DNA of 64,000 bases from Deltaproteobacteria bacterium (GCA_040223695.1 JAVKFU010000018.1:248001-312000); one strand, 5' to 3'. Counted from the first letter of the stretch, positions 41,405 through 49,575 are shown. The notes: a model not told the origin generated them from the letters alone. Numbers and translations are program-made.

Positions 41405-42124
41405 ATGAACTATTTCCCCGGCGCAACTTTTACGTTTTTTACATTATTGATGGCGGCTATAATAGCAGGATCACCTTCGGCGCAGGAACAAAACGCTGAT
41501 TCGATTCCGTATGAGACGGCTCAGGCCGAGACTATAGAGGAGGCGCTTGAGGTTGAGATAGTTGATATCGAACCGGAGGCCCAGCGCCTGTACTGCGCGC
41601 AGTTGTGGTCGAGACTCTACGAAAGGCAAAAAGCCGAAATTATCGTTACTACGAGGGGCGAGTACGATGAGGTCGCGATATTCAGCTGTCCGGACTGCAG
41701 CCTCGAAGAGCATTTTGTGAAGCCTTTCCTGGAGTCCGAATACCGGGGTAAAACGGGGCTTATGCGGTTGTCGGAGTGCGGTTTTCACAAGGCTATATTT
41801 AAAGGAGCCAGAGGGCTTCAGGAAATAGTCGTCGAAGTGCCTCGGGTCTTTCCCGATCCGAACAGAATCGTATGTATCAACGACTGGAGCAGGCGATATG
41901 AAAAGGACTACCCCGTTGTGCAGATTTCTTCGAGGGGGGAGTTTAACGAGACTATCGTATTTAGCTGCCTTTACTGCGCCTCCCGGAAGTCGTTTGTCGC
42001 TCCGTTTCTGCTCACGGTACATGAGGGCAAAACCGCGATGGAGCGTATGAAGCAATGCGGATTCAAAGAGGTCGTTTTCACCAACCCCTCGGGCACCAGG
42101 GAAGTGGTAAGGGAAGTGCGCTAG
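41405..42124 (+). CDS. Secreted protein with a duplicated four-cysteine domain
   Basis: I know no family for this 239-residue protein. A signal peptide (about 1-26, ending PSAQ) is followed by an acidic linker and two tandem domains. Four cysteines sit at the same places in each: C64, C95, C98, C125 and C157, C188, C191, C218. Every pair is exactly 93 residues apart. Shared blocks are FSCPDC and FSCLYC, then SECGFHKAIF and KQCGFKEVVF, plus RGEYDEVAIF and RGEFNETIVF. The CxxC in each could hold metal or a disulfide. The ATG at 41405 is chosen because GGAGG lies nine bases before it; the ATG at 41396 touches GGAGG. Partner and role are unknown. Confidence 0.75.
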   Translation: MNYFPGATFTFFTLLMAAIIAGSPSAQEQNADSIPYETAQAETIEEALEVEIVDIEPEAQRLYCAQLWSRLYERQKAEIIVTTRGEYDEVAIFSCPDCSLEEHFVKPFLESEYRGKTGLMRLSECGFHKAIFKGARGLQEIVVEVPRVFPDPNRIVCINDWSRRYEKDYPVVQISSRGEFNETIVFSCLYCASRKSFVAPFLLTVHEGKTAMERMKQCGFKEVVFTNPSGTREVVREVR

Positions 42125-42215
42125 CTTCCGAAACCGGTTATTGACAAATACCGAATTAATAATATTTTTCTTTTTGCGCATCTCGGCGTAAATACTTGAG
42201 ACGGGGGTCTTGCAA

Positions 42216-42446
42216 GTGGTCGGCGTTGGAACTTTTCCCTTCGGGTGGGTAAGAAGTATGGAGGGGGACAACTGGCAGATAATCTGGGATCCTAAAACGG
42301 AAGCGGTTTTTGCAAAGGGGGCTTCATCCGGGAAGGTGATTCAGGTAGGGAAGTCCTCCACGTGGGAGGACGCAAAAGTTCTGGCGGATAATATAATCGA
42401 GCATCCCGAAAGCCTTTTGTCAAAACTCTCAGAGGGGTCTGGATGA
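42216..42446 (+). CDS. Small hypothetical protein
   Basis: This 76-residue protein has no signal peptide, no membrane helix and no cysteine. It shows WQIIWDPKTEAVFAKG, then a helix WEDAKVLADNIIEHPESLL. I recognise no family. GTG 42216 is preferred because GGGGG lies about nine bases upstream; TTG 42210 is too close and ATG 42258 lacks a ribosome site. It sits 91 bases after the double-cysteine gene and could share its transcript. Confidence 0.55.
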   Translation: MVGVGTFPFGWVRSMEGDNWQIIWDPKTEAVFAKGASSGKVIQVGKSSTWEDAKVLADNIIEHPESLLSKLSEGSG

Positions 42447-42613
42447 AAATTCCCCATTATTCCCTCTGTTATATTTAATAGGTTTCACTGTTTTATGTTT
42501 CGAAACTCTGCTAAAATAGACTTCTCAATGCTTTTAACCGGTAAAATCTTCGTTAAAAAATTCGCCCGTAATTTTCTCAGCCCTTATGACTCCGCAAAAA
42601 CCGGGGTTATAAA

Positions 42614-43516
42614 ATGAGATTCATGGAACAGGAGCTGGTCTCCATACCCTTTAACCGGAGCAAGATAGACGGGCTCTACTATCACAGTACAATCAAGGAT
42701 GAAAGACTCGCCGAAAAGGACGCGGTGGTAATACATATACACGGTTTTCTGGGGAATTTTCTCGACGGAAGCCAGCGTTTTCTCCCTCCTGTGCTAGCGG
42801 AGGGCGGATACTCCTCACTCGCCATAAACACACGCATGGCGAACTTCGGACTTTTCTTCGGGTACGGCCTGCTTGACGACACGATCCCGCAAATCGACAG
42901 GGCTGTCGAATATCTGGTCGAAATGGGATACAAAAAAATAATTCTGTCCGGATACAGTCTCGGCACATGCATTGTTCTAAGGTACGCGTATCTCAGAAGC
43001 GACGCCGAGAAGTACCCGCACCTCAAGGGAGTTATAACTCTTGCGGCGCCCTATTCCATGCCGGACTCGATCCGCCGCAGGTGGAACCGGTGGGGCAGCG
43101 AGCCCGCGTATGACGAGGTCTACCAGGAGTCAAAGGAGATACTTAAACCCGATCCATACAATTCGAAGAATGACCGCACTATTCTGATATACAAGGCGCG
43201 CGGTGACACCTATCAGCCCTGGCATACGGAAATCTACACTTACAAGACCTGGTGGTTTCTGGCGGGGCCCGAGGCCGAGACTGCCAAGGCTTACCTGAAA
43301 ATGGGGAGGATCAAAATACCGATACTTCTCATTCAGGGCTGGTACGACGATGTTGTTCAGCCTGAGGAAACACAAGATCTGGCTCAGATTGCGATACAGG
43401 CCGGCAACCAGGACGTATCAGCGTTCTACGTGAACGCCGGACATACGTTTGAGGGAAAGGATGAAGAACTGGGAGATATAATTGTAAGGTGGCTTGACAG
43501 AAGATTCAAAGAATAG
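42614..43516 (+). CDS. Alpha/beta hydrolase, copy 1
   Basis: The 300-residue protein is an alpha/beta hydrolase. HIHGFLGNF carries the oxyanion loop, GYSLGT the nucleophilic serine, GWYDDVVQPEE the acid aspartate and NAGHTF the histidine. No signal peptide is visible, so it is probably cytoplasmic. The substrate is unknown; the UPF0017-like layout with a helical cap between serine and aspartate is compatible with an esterase. The next gene is a paralogue beginning 15 bases downstream, so the pair is co-transcribed. Confidence 0.87.
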   Translation: MRFMEQELVSIPFNRSKIDGLYYHSTIKDERLAEKDAVVIHIHGFLGNFLDGSQRFLPPVLAEGGYSSLAINTRMANFGLFFGYGLLDDTIPQIDRAVEYLVEMGYKKIILSGYSLGTCIVLRYAYLRSDAEKYPHLKGVITLAAPYSMPDSIRRRWNRWGSEPAYDEVYQESKEILKPDPYNSKNDRTILIYKARGDTYQPWHTEIYTYKTWWFLAGPEAETAKAYLKMGRIKIPILLIQGWYDDVVQPEETQDLAQIAIQAGNQDVSAFYVNAGHTFEGKDEELGDIIVRWLDRRFKE

Positions 43517-43531
43517 ACCGGGAACTCCGAC

Positions 43532-44437
43532 ATGGTTTCACGACAGAGAAGATTAATGAGCTTTCAGGCCGAGGACGGGTTTCTTATCAATGCGGTGCTG
43601 GTTTCGGGGGAATTTGAAAGGGCAGAGGAGCTTTACGAAGCGCCCATAGTGCTTCTGGTGCACGGGGTTCTGGGGCACTTCCTGGCAAGGGGCACACCCA
43701 GACTACTTCCAAACGCTCTCGCAGAGCACGGGTTCAACTCACTTTCCATTAACACGCGTATGGCGTTTACGGGGCAGATATTCGGCGGGGGTATTTTCGA
43801 TGAGGCCGTGATGGACATAGAGGCCGCCGTAAAGGTTCTGGTCAAGGAAGGTTTCAGGAATATTATTATCCTCGGATGGAGTCTCGGGGCCAATATAAGT
43901 GTTTATTACGCCGTGAAGGAGCCGGACCCTAATGTGAGGGGGCTCATTTTGGAAGGCTGCTCCTCCTCACTCCCGGAATCCAATAAAAACAGGTTCGACA
44001 AGTGGAACAGCATACCGTCCTATGACCATATTTATGAGATCGCAAAGAAGGTTCTGAGGCCGGACCCCGTTACTACCAGGAATGACAGAGTATTTATCGT
44101 GTACCGAGCGTGGGGGCCTACTTTTGATCCCTCCGACGTGGAACTGTTCACATACAGGACATGGTGGTTTATGAGAAGTCCCGAAGCGTATAACGCCAAG
44201 ACCAAAGAGATCATATCCGGAGTGAAGGTGCCGGTGCTGTTTATTCACGGGAAAGAGGATTACATAGTCGGCGAGGAAGAACCCCGCGAGCTTGTCCGTA
44301 TATTAAATGAGTCCGGCAACGAGGAGGTCGAACTTAATTTCGTCCCGGGCGCGCGGCATGACTGCATGGAGAACCCCGCGTTCACGGTCGATGTTCTTGC
44401 CGGATGGCTTTCCAGATTCGAGAAGGCGTATCAGTAA
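43532..44437 (+). CDS. Alpha/beta hydrolase, copy 2
   Basis: The 301-residue paralogue of the preceding protein has VHGVLGHFLARG for the oxyanion loop, GWSLGA for the serine, HGKEDYIVGEEE for the aspartate and GARHDC for the histidine. The blocks NTRMAFTGQIFGGG and TYRTWWF align with NTRMANFGLFFGYG and TYKTWWF in copy 1. Identity looks moderate, so the duplication is old. The ribosome site is weak, and ATG 43556 is an alternative start. The next gene starts ten bases after its stop. Confidence 0.85.
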   Translation: MVSRQRRLMSFQAEDGFLINAVLVSGEFERAEELYEAPIVLLVHGVLGHFLARGTPRLLPNALAEHGFNSLSINTRMAFTGQIFGGGIFDEAVMDIEAAVKVLVKEGFRNIIILGWSLGANISVYYAVKEPDPNVRGLILEGCSSSLPESNKNRFDKWNSIPSYDHIYEIAKKVLRPDPVTTRNDRVFIVYRAWGPTFDPSDVELFTYRTWWFMRSPEAYNAKTKEIISGVKVPVLFIHGKEDYIVGEEEPRELVRILNESGNEEVELNFVPGARHDCMENPAFTVDVLAGWLSRFEKAYQ

Positions 44438-44447
44438 AAAACATTTC

Positions 44448-45656
44448 GTGGATAGAAATAAAGTGGAGCATACGTGCCATATCCTGATAGCTGGCGCGGG
44501 CATAACAGGCCTTACGACGGCCCGCGAGCTTCTGAAAAGAGGCCTGGGCGATATTATCATAATTGAAAAAGAGTCTTCACCGGGGGCACATGCGAGCGGC
44601 AGGAACAGCGGTGTTCTCCACGCCGGTATCTACTATTCTCCGGGCACTAACAAGGCCAGGTTCTGTGTCGAGGGGAACAGGCTGATGAAGGAGTTTTGCA
44701 GGGAGAGGGGGCTTACCTTGATGGAGAGCGGGAAGGTGATCGTGCCCGACAGCGAGGAGAAACTCGCGGCGCTCGACGAGCTTAAAAGAAGGGCGGATTC
44801 GAGCGGTGCCAGATCCCGCATGATAGACCGGAATGAGCTTTTGGAAATCGAGCCTCACGCCGCCCCTTCGGAGAGGGCGCTCTATTCCCCCGATACGGCA
44901 GTGATTGATCCGAAGGAGATTCTGCGCGCGCTCGCCGATGAGCTTGAGGAATCCGGAAATGTAAAGATTCTCTACGGGACTTCATTCCTCGGGCTCAAGG
45001 GGTCGGCCACCGCAGTGAGCTCGGGCGGAAATATAAAATTCGAGAAATTTATTAACGCAGCCGGCGCATTTGCGGACAGGGTGGCACGGGAGTTCGGCGT
45101 CGGGAGCGGTTACAGGATACAGCCTTTCAAGGGAACGTACAGAAAGCTCGCCCGGGGGAGCTCCCATCTCGTAAGGGGGAATATCTATCCCGTTCCCGAC
45201 CTGAGAAACCCCTTTCTCGGCGTTCATTTTACAAGAGGCGCCAGCGGCGAAGTCTATATAGGGCCAACCGCGATTCCGGCTCTCGGGCGGGAGGAATACG
45301 GCTTTCTGGACGATCTTTCACTGGAGACCTTTTCAATATTGTGGAGGGACGGGATTCTACTGTTCACGAACGACGGGTTCAGGGCGGCGGCTATCTCCGA
45401 ATTAAAAAAGTATTCGGCGCGGCTCTTCCTGAAAGAAGCGCGGGGGCTTGTTCCGGGGCTTCGTATGAGCGATATCGAGGACACTCCCAAGGCGGGTATA
45501 CGCCCTCAGCTCGTGGACTGGAATTCAAAAAAGCTTGTAATGGATTTCGTTGTAGTCAGGGATGGGGACTCACTACATATATTAAACGCGATTTCCCCCG
45601 CCTTTACATGCTCAATGGCTTTTGCCGGGCATACGGTCGATTTGCTGCTTGAATGA
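44448..45656 (+). CDS. LhgO-like FAD-dependent 2-hydroxyacid oxidase
   Basis: The protein of about 402 residues resembles L-2-hydroxyglutarate oxidase. It has the FAD loop IAGAGITGLTTAREL and the LhgO-type block GRNSGVLHAGIYY. Later PFKGTYRKL and VHFTRGASGEVYIGP follow the DAO-fold pattern. It would oxidise a hydroxyacid such as L-2-hydroxyglutarate and pass electrons to quinone. GTG 44448 is a provisional start; GTG 44463 is equally possible and neither has a strong ribosome site. A long frame starting at 44307 overlaps the previous gene and is rejected. It converges with the next gene, 25 bases apart. Confidence 0.85.
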   Translation: MDRNKVEHTCHILIAGAGITGLTTARELLKRGLGDIIIIEKESSPGAHASGRNSGVLHAGIYYSPGTNKARFCVEGNRLMKEFCRERGLTLMESGKVIVPDSEEKLAALDELKRRADSSGARSRMIDRNELLEIEPHAAPSERALYSPDTAVIDPKEILRALADELEESGNVKILYGTSFLGLKGSATAVSSGGNIKFEKFINAAGAFADRVAREFGVGSGYRIQPFKGTYRKLARGSSHLVRGNIYPVPDLRNPFLGVHFTRGASGEVYIGPTAIPALGREEYGFLDDLSLETFSILWRDGILLFTNDGFRAAAISELKKYSARLFLKEARGLVPGLRMSDIEDTPKAGIRPQLVDWNSKKLVMDFVVVRDGDSLHILNAISPAFTCSMAFAGHTVDLLLE

Positions 45657-45681
45657 CTTCATCACAAGAACTTAATATAAA

Positions 45682-46887
45682 TCAGTAAGAAATATTTGCC
45701 TTTACCGAGTTAATTCCCTCCCATAGGAGAACCCGTCTCAGGTTCGGGCTTCTCAGGATTTTAACCACAGCGTTTTTGTGCCAGTCAAACTTTCCGTTCC
45801 TGGATATGTAATGGAGAAGGTTGTCCTTTTTGGCGGCGTCAAACAGAGCTTCTATCGAATTGTCTTTCAGCCTTGAATAGAAACCGTGGAAACGCTTGCC
45901 GAACGCAATCTCCCGTCCCAGGCTTTTTTTCCATAATTTTTCATAGGCGGACAACGTCCCGGCGCTGAAATCGCCCGTGGCAAAAGCCTCGCTGATCGTA
46001 TCGGACGCCATTTCCGCGCTTATAAGACCGTAGTAAATTCCGCCCCCTGTGGTGGTTTTCACGAGACCCGAGGCCTCCCCTACGGCGACTACCCTGTCGG
46101 AGTAACTCCTTGATATGGTGCCGAACGCGATACCCCTTCTTTTGACCTTTCCTGTCTCGGAGCAAATATTTCTGTAGGGACCTATGCGGGAGAGGATATG
46201 ATTAAGTCCGTTAATCGGATCTTCTTCAGTCATTACTCCGACCCTGGTTCTTCCGTCCGAGAGCGGTATAGCCCATCCGAAAAATCCCGCGGAGATCTCG
46301 TTCCCCCAGTATATCCTGAGACGACCGACCTCTTCGGCTCGGACCTCTACCTGTATGCCCTTAATGATTTTTTCAGGTCTTCCCATTCCAAGCGCGCTCT
46401 GGAGGTGGAAGCTCACACCTGTCGCTATTACCGCCGTCCGGGCCCTTATCCTGCTTACGCCCGAGGCGGTTCTCAACTCCGCCGATACGCAGTCACCGTT
46501 TACGTCGAGCGACGATACCTTCGTATTTAGCCTTATCGCGACCCCTTTACGAGCGGCGGCTTTGGCGAGCTCTGAGTCGAATTTATGCCTGTCAACTACT
46601 ACAACCGTCTCTTCGGGATGACAGTAGGGAATAAACGTTCCGAAGGGTGAATAAAGGTCTGCTTTCCCGAGGCTCGCCAGGATTGCGCTCTCCGGAAGGT
46701 CGTACCTGGAAAAGGCCTCTTTACTTATAACGCCGGAGCATACTACGTCTTTTCCTATCTCGGTATTTTTGTCGATCAATACAGTCCTGAGGCCTTTCTC
46801 CGCGAGAAGCATTGAGGTCTGGATGCCGCTCGGGCCTCCTCCTATTACTATTACATCGTATGTTTCGGGAGATAAAGAATGCTGCAT
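45682..46887 (-). CDS. Geranylgeranyl reductase family flavoprotein
   Basis: The 401-residue protein has the FAD loop VIGGGPSGIQTSMLLAEKG and the family's P/V-x-C-S-G element in DVVCSGVISKEAF. VAVGEASGLVKTTTGGGIYY is the second conserved FAD block. Such enzymes reduce isoprenoid double bonds in geranylgeranyl chains, archaeal-type lipids or menaquinone tails. A quinone-tail role would suit the respiratory genes here but is inferred only. ATG 46887 is preferred; TTG 46893 is closer to GGAGG and equally possible. Its start is followed by a 465-base intergenic region. Confidence 0.82.
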   Translation of the reverse strand: MQHSLSPETYDVIVIGGGPSGIQTSMLLAEKGLRTVLIDKNTEIGKDVVCSGVISKEAFSRYDLPESAILASLGKADLYSPFGTFIPYCHPEETVVVVDRHKFDSELAKAAARKGVAIRLNTKVSSLDVNGDCVSAELRTASGVSRIRARTAVIATGVSFHLQSALGMGRPEKIIKGIQVEVRAEEVGRLRIYWGNEISAGFFGWAIPLSDGRTRVGVMTEEDPINGLNHILSRIGPYRNICSETGKVKRRGIAFGTISRSYSDRVVAVGEASGLVKTTTGGGIYYGLISAEMASDTISEAFATGDFSAGTLSAYEKLWKKSLGREIAFGKRFHGFYSRLKDNSIEALFDAAKKDNLLHYISRNGKFDWHKNAVVKILRSPNLRRVLLWEGINSVKANISY

Positions 46888-47058
46888 GTACAAGTTATCC
46901 TCCGGGCTTTAAGACAATATACATAATAAAAATGAGGAAATGAAAGTTATTTTACAGACTGCGGTTTTAATACTGACGGCTCTGTTTCACTTTTAGAACT
47001 TGATTACGGATAATTGCCGTCCGGCTTCTTAGTTGATCGAAGTTGTCGCAATGACACC

Positions 47059-47105
47059 CCCATCCTAACCTTCCCCCTACGTATGGGGAAGGAAGAAAGG
47101 ATGGG
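47059..47105. repeat. Long hairpin, CCCATCCT/AGGATGGG type
   Basis: CCCATCCT (47059-47066) and CCTTCCCC (47069-47076) pair with GGGGAAGG (47085-47092) and AGGATGGG (47098-47105). The stem totals 16 pairs around an internal loop and an eight-base apex. Hairpins of this sort recur as intergenic repeats in many environmental bacteria; a second copy in this window was not found. Confidence 0.65.
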
Positions 47106-47187
47106 ATTGCCGCGGTCGCATAATACGCTCCCTCGCAATGACAGTTCGGGGCGGGGAGTGAGTGGCAATGTCGTCTCTCTTACGTCA

Positions 47188-47216
47188 TCGCGAGGCCGCG
47201 CAAGCGGCCGTGGCGA
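47188..47216. repeat. REP-like hairpin GGCCGC/GCGGCC
   Basis: TCGC (47188-47191) and GGCCGC (47194-47199) pair with GCGGCC (47204-47209) and GCGA (47213-47216) around a GCAA loop and a small internal bulge. The flanks read CGTCATCGCGAGG and GTGGCGATCTC. This is the general form of a common REP-type palindrome, here as a single degenerate copy. Confidence 0.65.
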
Positions 47217-47358
47217 TCTCTTCTTTTGTCTCGAAATTGCCGCGCTTCATGCCGGTTCGTTCATTGTGGAAATTGACTTTCTTTTTTGTTCATAACTTGC
47301 CAAGGTTCTCAAAAGCCATTTAAACTTACAGGTCATAAAAATCACACAGAGGAATGAA

Positions 47359-48648
47359 ATGCCCGAGCTTAGAATAATTCGCACTTACGTGGATAGAACC
47401 GACTCGCATACGATAGAATCCTATATTTCCAACGAAGGCTACACTGCGCTTCCGAAAGCGCTTAAGATGGAGCCCGGAGAAATAATAGAGCAGATAAAGA
47501 AGTCAGGTCTCCGGGGAAGAGGCGGGGCAGGGTTCCCTACGGGCGTGAAGTGGGGATTCATTCAGAGGGACTCGAAGAAGCCTATATATCTCTGCTGTAA
47601 CGCGGACGAAAGCGAGCCCGGCAGCTTCAAGGACAGGGAAATACTGGAACAGGACCCACATCAGATGCTGGAAGGGATAATTATCGCATGCTACACGATC
47701 AATTCCCACAAGGCCTACATATATATAAGAGGTGAAATGCCAAACGGCGCGCGGATCATAGAAAACGCGATCAAAGAAGCTTACGACAGGGGTTATCTGG
47801 GTAATAATATTCTGAATTCGGGGTTCGATCTGGACGTGGTGCTGTTCAGGGGCGCGGGCGCTTATATATGCGGCGAGGAGACGGGCCTTCTGGAGTCTAT
47901 AGAGGGAAAGAACGGCGAACCGAGACCGAAGCCCCCGTTCCCCGCGCAGATCGGCCTTTTCGGATGCCCCACCATTGTGAACAACGTCGAGACGCTCGCC
48001 TGCGTTCCCCACATTATAAACAGGGGCGCCGAGTGGTTCTCCGAGATAGGCACTCCCAAGAATACCGGGACCAAGATCTACGGTCTCTGCGGCGCTATCA
48101 ACAAGCCGGGCCTTTACGAGCTTCCCCTCGGGATCCCGCTTCGTGAGCTGCTCGACGAGTACGGCGAAGGTGTTCCCGGCGGCGGAAAGGTGAAGGCAAT
48201 ATCCCCCGGAGGCTCATCGGCTTCCGTTCTTTCGGCGGACGAGCTCGACCTGCCGATGGATTTCGACACACTGGCGGGCGTGGGCTCGATGCTCGGAACA
48301 GCCGGGGTCACGGTCATGGATGAAGAGACCTGCATGGTGAGGGTCGCTCACAATCTCGCCCATTTCTACAGGGACGAGTCCTGCGGGCAGTGCGTGCAGT
48401 GCAGGGAGGGCACGTGGTGGCTCACGAAGATGCTCGCCATGATAGAGGAGGGGAGGGGGAAGATGGAGTATATCGACACTCTGCTCGACGCGTGCTCACA
48501 GATGAGGGGGACGACTATTTGCGCCCTGGCCGACGGGTGCGCCATGCCTGTCGAGTCAATTGTGAGAAAGTTCCGCCACGAGTTCGAGGAGCACGTGAGA
48601 CTCGGGAAATGCCCATTCGAGAGGAAGCACATGGGGGACTGGATTTAG
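47359..48648 (+). CDS. nuoF: NADH-quinone oxidoreductase subunit F (orphan NuoF)
   Basis: The 429-residue protein is the NADH/FMN subunit of complex I or a related enzyme. GLRGRGGAGFPTGVKW and NADESEPGSFKDR form the NADH and FMN sites. CGQCVQCREGT plus a distal CALADGC supplies the [4Fe-4S] cluster ligands. AGAGGAATGAA precedes the start. Neighbouring nuo genes (nuoE, nuoG) are absent on both sides, where intergenic repeats lie. It may work with subunits encoded elsewhere, or in another NAD-dependent dehydrogenase. Confidence 0.92.
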   Translation: MPELRIIRTYVDRTDSHTIESYISNEGYTALPKALKMEPGEIIEQIKKSGLRGRGGAGFPTGVKWGFIQRDSKKPIYLCCNADESEPGSFKDREILEQDPHQMLEGIIIACYTINSHKAYIYIRGEMPNGARIIENAIKEAYDRGYLGNNILNSGFDLDVVLFRGAGAYICGEETGLLESIEGKNGEPRPKPPFPAQIGLFGCPTIVNNVETLACVPHIINRGAEWFSEIGTPKNTGTKIYGLCGAINKPGLYELPLGIPLRELLDEYGEGVPGGGKVKAISPGGSSASVLSADELDLPMDFDTLAGVGSMLGTAGVTVMDEETCMVRVAHNLAHFYRDESCGQCVQCREGTWWLTKMLAMIEEGRGKMEYIDTLLDACSQMRGTTICALADGCAMPVESIVRKFRHEFEEHVRLGKCPFERKHMGDWI

Positions 48649-48751
48649 GCTCGTCGCAGTTTGCGACATTGCGACAGGTGCGCGGGTTCAATATGTGAGA
48701 TTGGTGTAGGTGTTTTACTGCTTTGTGAAGAGAAGGATAAAACAATAATTC

Positions 48752-48938
48752 TTCTTCTTTTCCTTGATGAAAAGAAGCAAAAATCACCGACTTAACAGAA
48801 ATAGCTAAAAATAAATTACTACATCTAAAATATTTTAATTCCCCCCCCGCAAGCCTAAAATATTTTTACGATTGCGTAATTTATTTTTTTAACGCAATTT
48901 CAGTAATGTCGGGATAGGAAAAAGCCTGGATTCGGAAA
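48752..48938 (+). repeat. 187-bp AT-rich direct repeat, copy 1
   Basis: This segment is identical to 54460-54648 except that its C-run has eight C, against ten in the second copy. It opens with CTTCTTTTC and GAAAAGAAG around a six-base loop. It contains TAAAATATTTT twice, and later ATTGCGT and ACGCAAT as an inverted pair. No open frame of note is present. High identity implies recent copying or gene conversion, or a conserved mobile intergenic element. Confidence 0.9.
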
Positions 48939-49096
48939 ATTGTGGGTTAATACAGGTGATAACGTGAAGCACTTGCTCAGTTGCATTCAGCCAATGGCCT
49001 CCGATTGTTCTTATTCATCACAATCGTTACTTGTTCGCAATCGCAGTTCGGAATGACGGGGCCGGGTAGGCGGAGGGGTTGAGGAATGGGATGCGT

Positions 49097-49122
49097 CCTT
49101 CGATTGGACTCAGCACGAATGG
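49097..49122 (+). repeat. Degenerate intergenic motif, copy A
   Basis: The bases CCTTCGATTGGACTCAGC then ACGAATGG resemble the motifs at 54371-54397 and 54700-54726. The common form is CTTCGA, about two bases, GGCTCAG, then GA-C-GG. Copies are only partly alike, as for old intergenic repeats. Confidence 0.4.
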
Positions 49123-49202
49123 CACATAACATGTGTTCGTACTCGGAAGTAATGGAAGAGGATGATCGATCAGGCCGGGGAGGCAGGAAGAAATCGTATA
49201 TG

Positions 49203-49247
49203 AGCACACGTTGTGTGCTGAACTCAATAGAAACACACTGCGTGTGT
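49203..49247. repeat. Two adjacent hairpins
   Basis: AGCACAC and GTGTGCT pair around GTT (49203-49219). After 13 bases ACACAC and GTGTGT pair around TGC (49233-49247). Neither has a T-run. The two stems are similar in sequence. The distance to the tatA stop (49314) is 66 bases on the minus strand, so they could fold at the 3' end of the tatA transcript. Confidence 0.5.
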
Positions 49248-49313
49248 CAGGGTGGTTAGGGAATACTCTCGCTACTTATTAAGAGAAGTGAAGTATTCGT
49301 GGTGAAGGAAAAT

Positions 49314-49556
49314 TTACCGGACGTTTTCTTTCTTGTCCGATGTGGAGCTGGGTGTTTCAAGATTATGGTCGTCGATCTTTTTGGATTCGTCTTTGGGAGG
49401 GGTGACGTCGATTTCGTCGTCTTTCAGTGATTTCCTGAAACCCTTGATCCCCTTGCCGAGCGATGAGCCGAGATCTCCGAGCCTGCTCGGGCCGAAAATC
49501 AAAAGCAGTATCACCAGAATTATAATAAGTTCCCAAATTCCAAGTCCGCCTATCAT
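49314..49556 (-). CDS. tatA: Twin-arginine translocase TatA family protein
   Basis: The 80-residue protein starts MIGGLGIWELIIILVILLLIF, the membrane helix of TatA, followed by FGPSRLGDLGSSLGKGIKGF (amphipathic helix) and an acidic tail. It would form the Tat pore. The ATG at 49556 has GAGAGG upstream and a promoter at 49576-49604. A longer in-frame extension begins upstream of this promoter and is rejected. The TatA/B protein at 19684-19965 is a paralogue. Confidence 0.9.
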   Translation of the reverse strand: MIGGLGIWELIIILVILLLIFGPSRLGDLGSSLGKGIKGFRKSLKDDEIDVTPPKDESKKIDDHNLETPSSTSDKKENVR

Positions 49557-49575
49557 ATTGTTACCTCTCCGTAAA

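Larger units (their letters stand above)
46894..47358. other. 465-base intergenic region with REP-like hairpins
   Basis: The region lies between the divergent geranylgeranyl-reductase and nuoF genes. It holds two strong hairpins (listed separately) and the word TCGCAATGACA twice, at 47046-47056 and 47133-47143. No gene is visible. An apparent TTGACT at 47274 has no matching -10 box at a normal distance. Confidence 0.55.
48649..49313. other. 665-base gene-free region with repeats and hairpins
   Basis: The region begins with a small hairpin, GTCGCA-GTT-TGCGAC (48653-48667). It then carries the first 187-base repeat (48752-48938), a degenerate intergenic motif (49097-49122) and two adjacent hairpins (49203-49247). 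No gene was found. The AT content jumps within the repeat. This is the longest gap in the window. Confidence 0.65.

Noticed and set aside
41471-42271. Open frame of 266 codons antisense to the double-cysteine-domain gene
   Set aside because: The plus-strand gene has a ribosome site, a signal peptide and an exact internal repeat; the antisense frame has none of these.
44307-44447. Upstream extension of the LhgO-like gene
   Set aside because: It overlaps the end of the second hydrolase by 130 bases and adds residues unlike the family N-terminus.
47274-47302. TTGACT upstream of nuoF considered as a promoter
   Set aside because: No acceptable -10 box lies 15-19 bases downstream.
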